Assembly (NCBI RefSeq): GCF_016802725.1
Contig: NC_052665.1
Coordinates: 11,538,501-11,602,500 of the forward strand
Length of the DNA stretch: 64,000 nucleotides
DNA from: Solenopsis invicta
Lineage: Eukaryota > Arthropoda > Insecta > Hymenoptera > Formicidae
Direction: 5' to 3'
The stretch's first letter is position 1, and each line of letters opens with the position of its first letter. Shown one piece after another: positions 58,607-64,000 of this stretch. The notes beneath the pieces were generated by a model that was given only the letters and a program-made list of their open reading frames with translations, made no database searches and was not told the DNA's origin. The position numbers were made by a program, and so were the translations under genes.

Positions 58607-58843
58607 TTATTGATACGCGTCTAGAAAATGTCGAACTATATGCACATGATATTGAAAATAAATGCTGCACTGTGAATAAAAGAATTTGCAACTTTCATAC
58701 TGGAGCATCATTTCTTCGTACACGCTAATACTTGAAAGACTGGCGTAGATGAATGGTTGTTCTTCTTCAAATGTATCGGGATACCTAACTTTAAATATAA
58801 CAGTTTGACGAAAAAGCGAATGCGAAAGTGCACGCCACATCAA
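58607..58843 (-). CDS. Low-confidence ORF of 77-78 codons with ATG
   Basis: A minus-strand frame from ATG (about 58840) to TAA. It reads MWRALSHSLFRQTVIFKVRY, then FEEEQPFIYASLSSISVYEE and ends HIVRHFLDAYQ. The DNA is only moderately GC-rich, so an open frame this long with balanced residues is of some interest. It is not recognised. It lies about 3.6 kb downstream of the two minus-strand cassette exons but has no matching splice acceptor that I can see. Confidence 0.22.
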   Translation of the reverse strand: MMWRALSHSLFRQTVIFKVRYPDTFEEEQPFIYASLSSISVYEEMMLQYESCKFFYSQCSIYFQYHVHIVRHFLDAYQ

Positions 58844-59709
58844 TTACGTTCCGCCGAGTTGAACGACAGACTTGGAATATTCGAAAGTGAAACATAACTT
58901 CAGTGCTAATATCTTAGCAGTTACTTGACCTGTGTTCATTGTGTATTTAAAGATTAAAGTGGCTTCATAGCTCTGTACTATTTTAGCGAAATAATGTAAA
59001 TTAAATGTAGAGGAACTCTGGCTACATTGTAAAAAGATTACATGTCGAATTATAACTATTATAGAGGATAATTTTGGATAAAAACTATTAAAAGTATATA
59101 TTTACACACGTAAGAGTAAAAAGTTATAACTTACAAATAAAATTATTTTTTTTTACAAAATAATCGAATTTTTATAGAAAAGTTGTGACAGCGTTTTAAA
59201 ATGCTCGTTAACATCAGTATTATTAAATTATTATTTGTCACTTTAATATACAATGTTAAATACTTTAGCTTCTATGTAAGATTTGAAGACCGGTAAATAA
59301 TTAGCTCTCAATTTGCGTGAGAAATGATAAAAATGATAAAAAATGTTAGATATCAAGATCCGTTTTAAACGAACAAAGTTTTTTTTGTTTATTTTTGTAA
59401 CGCGTAAAAAATTTTAAATGTATCTCAAGCGAAGATTCTCACCACCAAACACAGCGAGGTTTATCTCTCTAGAATATTCAAGGATAGATATTCAAGGGCA
59501 AAAGCTCGAAGAAACATAGATCCCTGAAGGAGGCTATTTTAAAAATCTTTGTAAAGAAGAGACTAAATACGAAAGGCTTAAAGAAACAAGTCACAAAAGC
59601 TAGCTTTAAGAACATTCACCGATCGTTGCGAACGAAGGCATTAGTGTGTTCGCTGGGTTGAAAAACGAGGGAAAAAAAGGAGGAAAAATAACGATGTCCC
59701 AATGGTTTA
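58844..59709. other. AT-rich DNA
   Basis: Becomes purine-rich and GC-moderate from about 59640, just before the next candidate. No other feature. Confidence 0.3.
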
Positions 59710-59766
59710 ATGAGCGGCGTGGGTACACGGAGCATTAAAGAAGCGAACGAAGCCCGATGTTTTCAG
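59710..59766 (+). CDS. Candidate first coding exon (19 codons)
   Basis: ATG at 59710 opens MSGVGTRSIKEANEARCFQ and ends exactly at a strong donor, TTTTCAG then GTAAGC at 59767, in phase 0. The region downstream is a CpG island. A second overlapping frame from an upstream ATG (59695) closes after 14 codons, which could act as an upstream ORF or could mean this is leader sequence. No downstream plus-strand exon is identified in the window. Confidence 0.28.
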
Positions 59767-60339
59767 GTAAGCAGACGGACGAGGCATCTCCCGTGGGAGT
59801 GCGGGCCGCCTCCTGCGGGAGGCAACCTCGTTCTCCGCGAGCTCCTCCAAGCCGGTTTTACCTCCGAGTATAAAGCGCGCGCGCAAGTACACTTTGCGAA
59901 AGGTAACCTGAAATAATAATCGTGCCGTACGTACGGGGGGAGCGGATAAAGGTTTGATCTTCCTGGCCTCCTCGGGGAGGAAAACTGCTGGATACTTGGG
60001 AAAGGTACGAATCTTTCGAGACAGTTTCGCTAGTTACGTAACAAGGGCGGTACCGTGGGGCACACGCTGCGCGCACACAGGGGACGCGGAAATTTTACTT
60101 AGCGCAAAAATAGTTCGGATAGAAACTGTCGGGAGACTGCGGAAGAAACGAAAAGTAGACGTCACGAGAGAGATACTATCCAGTTAATCTGTTGACCGTT
60201 TCGTCGACTATCTTACGATGAAAATAAAACATTTATTTGCGGTGGGACAAATTTAACAATTGTAATAAAATAAATTTTAATATTGCGCAGATTTTTGCCC
60301 ATTACTCCTAATAAAATTTTTACAAAAGGATTAAAAGTG
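59767..60339. other. CpG-rich patch, then AT-rich DNA
   Basis: CpG-rich from 59770 to about 60190, with GCGCGCGC near 59876 and a second GTTACGTAAC palindrome at 60033-60042. Overlapping frames of 61-77 codons are not supported as genes. Confidence 0.35.
60033..60042. promoter_or_regulatory. Perfect GTTACGTAAC palindrome, second island copy
   Basis: Part of TTTCGCTAGTTACGTAAC at 60025-60042, identical to 6209-6226. Fits the PAR-bZIP consensus; function is inferred only. Confidence 0.35.
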
Positions 60340-60515
60340 GAAGAAAACATTACAAAGCAAATTAAGGAGGTTCTCCAGTTTAAAAAAATAGAAGGAGGTT
60401 ACGTAACTTTTACTCTCATATATTTTTTAACAAAGGAGCTTTTATGAGAATGTTTGTCATTTTCAAAATATAATGAATAATTAAGAAAAGAACTTTGTCC
60501 ATTTTATATTTGGAC
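60340..60515 (-). repeat. Dispersed repeat R3, copy 3 (reverse orientation)
   Basis: The reverse complement carries GGACAAAGTTC, ATTTTGAAAATGACAAACAT, AAAAGTTACGTAACC and CTGGAGAA in the order seen at 42.5 kb. The GTTACGTAAC palindrome is at 60398-60407. Confidence 0.6.
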
Positions 60516-61134
60516 CTCTCGTGTACTACTGAGACGAGTAGTACATCAAATTGTGAAGAGCATGAAAAGTGTAGATTAAAACAGCACAAGTGCCAACAGC
60601 CACAATAGATGTAAACTAGTGTTACGATCTCATCAATGTGGTACGAAAAGTATATTAATTTTGCTACTTATGCTTGCAAAATGTTTTAATAAACCGATGG
60701 TGTTTTATTACACAGTTAAAAATATTTTCACATCTTTTTTTTATAGCCAGAATACAATCTAAACGTATTGTAAATAAAATGTAGTACCACGTTTGCATAA
60801 TAGGAGAACGTAACAGTGAAAAAATGACGTTATTACAGAATATTACTGCACATGTAAGAATAGCATTGTTGTCTTACATCATATCACTCATTTGGTATCT
60901 AGGATATACTAAATGTCTTGCTGAATAAAGATATATGAATACCTCTTCTAAGGATGTTAATATATTTATAGCTTTGATGAAAGCAACCGAACAAGTAGAA
61001 CGATATATTTAAAATACTAGATAAAATATTCTATACATGAATATTTTATACTCTTACTCAAAAATAAGTCGATGAAATTATTGTATTTTTTTTATTCCAA
61101 AATGTTCTTTAAACTCTATTCTTTCTAATGAGTT
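60516..61134. other. AT-rich DNA
   Basis: No feature seen. Confidence 0.3.
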
Positions 61135-61204
61135 TAGTTTTTCACAAATTGTATTTTGTTTGTGAAAATTTATCTAGAAATCTAGTTTTTCACAAATTGT
61201 ATAT
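61135..61204. repeat. Short tandem duplication, about 49-bp unit
   Basis: TAGTTTTTCACAAATTGTAT occurs at about 61134-61153 and again at about 61183-61202. Confidence 0.7.
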
Positions 61205-61521
61205 TGTGTTTAAATTTATACTTAAAATTACTCTCCACTCTGTAAAAGTCACAATCAGTACTATTTTAGAAAGTTATTCAAAGAAAACTGCACGTTTAAA
61301 ATATTTGAAGAAGAAAATCAGAAATGCCTACATACCTATTAATCACAAACCTATTCTTAAAATTTCATTTTTTATATTATGTGGACCATGAAAATCTCCT
61401 TAAGAAAAATTTTGAATGACAGATATCTAATATACATATAATTCTATTAATGAGACATTTGCAATAATTTGTAATAATTTTATTCAGAAAAATAAAAAAT
61501 AAATAGTTAAATTGTCGCGGA

Positions 61522-62043
61522 ATGTATTTTCCGTATTTTTCATTGACCCCGAATGTCGATGAAATACTTGACGATAAAATAATCGAACATGCATACATTC
61601 GCGTACAACCGCGTTACCAACGAGGGGTTAAAATCCTGTCATTCTGTCGACAAAAAGCCGAATGCACGCCTCATCATCCGCATGCGGGAAAGAGGCGAAA
61701 AATGCGCGATGTCAGCGCATTGTTCGATGCACATGCACTCGTGCTTGGGATAGGTACGTGCCGCGCGTCTTCCCAAGGGAACGAGGAATCCCATATTCAT
61801 GGGATTTATGGCGGGATCGCGCTTCTTGAACACCTTCGAACAACAATGACGATGCATCGCGACGCATTGTTGCGTGCCCGTAGGGCAATTCGAGTAATGC
61901 ACCGGGATGCACTGAGCGACTTTCTCTTGCGCCTCTTCTCTTTCTCTCGCAATTTCTTCGCATTGTTACGCAAAAGAGGCCGGTTTTGTGCATGCGGGAC
62001 GGTTTTCATTGCACAAAGTAATCGATTGTATTGCAAATTTTGA
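61522..62043 (+). CDS. ORF of 173 codons, unknown; longest non-repeat ORF
   Basis: A true ATG at 61522 opens a frame to TGA at 62041-62043. It begins MYFPYFSLTPNVDEILDDKI and ends NRLYCKF. Residues about 116-137 hold a short internal repeat (MHRDALLRARRAI, then MHRDALSDFLLRL), and the C-terminal third is rich in Phe, Leu and Arg. Minus-strand frames of 76-93 codons overlap, and the DNA repeats GCAT and CATTG words, so compositional opening is possible. No signal peptide, domain or family is recognised. The start context (CGGAATGT) is not strong. Confidence 0.27.
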   Translation: MYFPYFSLTPNVDEILDDKIIEHAYIRVQPRYQRGVKILSFCRQKAECTPHHPHAGKRRKMRDVSALFDAHALVLGIGTCRASSQGNEESHIHGIYGGIALLEHLRTTMTMHRDALLRARRAIRVMHRDALSDFLLRLFSFSRNFFALLRKRGRFCACGTVFIAQSNRLYCKF

Positions 62044-62426
62044 TAGAAGATTATACGCGCGTTGCACGAAATGTGGGAAATAACAAAAATTTAAATTTGA
62101 TGTTCCAAAAATTATCCAAGTGTTCAAGACGACAGATCTTACGACTTAAACGATGAGATGCAGTGATATTTTAATATACAGCCAGAAATATTAGGCACCT
62201 TGTATTTATTTTTTAATATTTTAACTAGAAGAATTTAAATAGAAATTAAAATGTGAATTATTCTTTGTTTCACAAGAAATCGTATGATACCTTTAAACTT
62301 ATGAATGATGCCAGTAATCAATATAAAATGATACAGACAAAAGAATTCTAGCTAAACGAAAAGAGTATATAGGTGCTTAATAATTTTGGCTAAGGCTGCA
62401 TTCGTATCTTTTTAAACATTTCTTAC
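62044..62426. other. AT-rich DNA downstream of cassette exon
   Basis: On the minus strand this would be intron following the donor at 62426. No further exon is found here. Confidence 0.35.
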
Positions 62427-62489
62427 CTTCTGACTGACGGCTGAACGCTCGTTGTAGCTCTTCCTCTTCCTCTTCCTCCTCATCATTCT
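62427..62489 (-). CDS. Coding exon, acidic, phase 1-1 (cassette-like)
   Basis: On the minus strand a good acceptor (TTTTATGTTTCAG) precedes 63 bases and a good donor (GAAG then GTAAGA). The frame joins with the exon at 63285-63365: the leftover C of that exon plus AG here makes a glutamine codon, giving QNDEEEEEEEELQRAFSRQS and E. One base (G) is carried to the next exon. Length is a multiple of three with phase-1 borders on both sides, so skipping would keep frame. The glutamate run followed by LQRAFSRQS looks like a regulated cytoplasmic linker. The gene is not identified. The GAG/GAA run alone could be low complexity, but the two splice sites and the in-frame join support a real exon. Confidence 0.65.
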
Positions 62490-63284
62490 CTGAAACATAA
62501 AACCATACGATTATTGTTTATTTAAAGAAATTTGCTCTTTAATTTATTTAACATTAATTATTATATATAAATACAATGATTCTGGTCAATATCAATGCTT
62601 ACATTATAAAAAATATTAGAAGATATATAAATAAATTGCATCGAAAGATAAATAGAATGAAAGTAATTAAATAAATTTTGTAATTTGTTGCAAATGATTT
62701 AATTAGGTTGCGCTTTCTATCTCACGATTTTTATTGAGATAACTGTACCCTATATAGTCTAGTAATGGGTAAAAATTAAGATAGGTCAATTGTTTACTTA
62801 ATATATTGTTGACGAAAATAGTTCTTTGTATAATTTTATATATCAACGTGTCAATATGTTAACAAACTTATTACTTATAAATGTAACATTGGATTACTTT
62901 ATCATCCATTTTTCAAACACTTTTTGTGAAAAATAGGAACATAAGTCATATTGAGTACAAATGTACCCAATATGACCTAAATAGTACTTTTTATAAAAAT
63001 CTTCACCGCACATAAATATTTGAAATTGTCGCATATTTTAAATTAATATTTAGAAATGTTTGCTACTTTAAATCTGATTATCAATTTTTAATTTTGTACT
63101 CAGCAAAAAATTCGAAAAAATCGCAAAGCTTAGGTAGGCCATGTAGAGCACAGTTACCTTATATAAAGTGGAGAACGTTCTATTTATCCTGTATGATTCA
63201 CTTGTATAAACGTTGCCACCTGTTGTACGTAAATACTAAAGAAAAGTCCATGAGAGAGCTGGCAGTCTAACAAATAACACTCAC
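62490..63284 (-). other. Intron between the two acidic exons
   Basis: 795 bp of AT-rich DNA with GT and AG ends on the minus strand. It contains a hairpin at 62945-62976 (GTCATATTG and CAATATGAC around GTACAAATGTAC). TAGGCCATGTAGAGCACAGT at 63135-63154 resembles sequence at about 30935. Confidence 0.55.
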
Positions 63285-63365
63285 GCTTAATCGCTGTCGT
63301 TTCGTTATCCTGTTCGGCCGCCTCCAGGACATTCTGCTCGTTACCGTCGTCCCACTCTTCGTCCC
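63285..63365 (-). CDS. Coding exon, acidic, phase 1-1 (cassette-like)
   Basis: On the minus strand a strong pyrimidine-rich acceptor (CTTCTCCCTCTGCGCAG) precedes 81 bases and a strong donor (AAGC then GTGAGT). The open frame reads DEEWDDGNEQNVLEAAEQDN, then ETTAIK, preceded by a split codon ending in GG (any base plus GG) and leaving one base (C) that completes a glutamine codon in the next exon. Like its neighbour it is symmetric (27 codons, phase 1-1). The peptide is strongly acidic and probably disordered. Upstream exons are not seen before 64000, so the gene likely begins outside the window. I cannot name it. Confidence 0.65.
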
Positions 63366-64000
63366 CTGCGCAGAGGGAGAAGCCACCCGTTATTAATTCT
63401 ATTACATTTGCATATCGCCGGTAAAGAGCAAAATCCGCAGCTGCCGCAAAGTACATACGACGCAAACGCACGATTCAGCGTTTTAAATCTCGTTGAGAAA
63501 AATTTTCAAAGCCGTCGTAATGATCGTTTTTAAACGCGTTTGTATAAACAAAACTATCTTGTCGTGAAAATCGTTCGCAGCACTTCATCAAAAACGAAAC
63601 AACGGGCATCGTTGTTTGTCGACGTAAAATATATCCGGTCGGTGCGCGCAGGCCGCACCGCATCACCCGTTTGTCACGTGGGACCGCAGAATTAAACTTA
63701 AAAATTGCACCCTCGTCCGTACTAATAGGTCGTTTGTTATTTTGCATAGGTCTCCCACCTACCACTGTCGCGGTGTCGTGTCCCTCCTCGCGAAGTGATT
63801 AGCTTTTTCATTGTCGCGGAGAACGGCGTGTTTACGCCGTAAACTTGCCACTCCGACGATTGAACTTCAATTGCGTGGAGTTTCTGAAGGCGCCAAAATC
63901 GGAGTGCATTTCGTTCTGCTCGCTCTATCGAGCTGTTGTCGGAACGACAGCATTTGTCATTGTTAACGATTAATTAAGCTGACAAGCCGCGTGAACGTTC
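63366..64000 (-). other. Upstream intron with a CpG-rich part
   Basis: On the minus strand this leads into the acceptor at 63366. From 63480 to 64000 it is GC-richer with many CGs. A 96-codon minus frame at 63475-63765 has no splice link to the exon at 63285-63365 (stop codons intervene). It could be a conserved intronic element, an alternative first exon, or neither. Confidence 0.35.

Noticed and set aside
1..64000. Search for CRISPR arrays, operons and Shine-Dalgarno sites
   Set aside because: None present. Composition, GT-AG splice sites and MITEs show a eukaryotic genome.

Overview
The window reads as nuclear DNA of an insect. It has a strongly AT-rich background broken every few kilobases by GC-rich, CpG-rich patches. 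GT-AG splice sites bound the few plausible exons, and there are (GA)n microsatellites and many short palindromic (MITE-like) repeats, some flanked by TA. The undepleted CpG content recalls ants and other Hymenoptera, but that is an inference from composition. There are no operons, ribosome binding sites, rRNA or tRNA genes, or CRISPR arrays, and no recognisable transposase or reverse transcriptase frame.

The window is gene-poor. The best coding evidence is at the two ends. At the right end (62.4-63.4 kb, minus strand) two short acidic exons with good splice sites join in frame; each has a length divisible by three and phase-1 borders, so both look like cassette exons of a gene that starts beyond 64 kb. 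At the left end (334-678, plus strand) two splice-bounded segments join in frame and run to a stop, which would be the 3' end of a gene entering from the left. Between them I see only isolated single-exon candidates at low confidence (about 5.1, 7.5, 10.3, 12.9, 29.0, 41.3, 53.4, 56.0, 58.6, 59.7 and 61.5 kb). I could not name any protein family.

The main structure is a very large imperfect inverted repeat at 32.6-40.5 kb. Two arms face each other across a spacer of about 100 bp. The inner 1.8-1.9 kb are GC-rich and the outer parts are AT-rich. Both arms keep the same exon-like segments, reading outward from the centre, so it may be a head-to-head duplication of the 5' part of a transcription unit. 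If transcribed through the centre it would form a long hairpin RNA. The left arm also carries about 2.8 kb missing from the right arm, a small palindromic MITE within that block, and an 84-bp insertion with a 17-bp perfect stem and TTAAT flanks. The other arm serves as its empty site.

The rest is intergenic or intronic DNA. At least three small dispersed repeat families occur in several copies: a palindromic family at 18.8, 22.2, 40.9 and 56.5 kb; a TA-flanked family with CACTGAG-like ends at 4.6, 13.3, 15.2, 47.6, 51.3 and 54.3 kb; and a third at 17.0, 42.5 and 60.4 kb, two copies of which carry GTTACGTAAC. There are further two-copy repeats, tandem duplications and hairpins. The CpG-rich patches are the likeliest places for promoters, enhancers and unrecognised exons.
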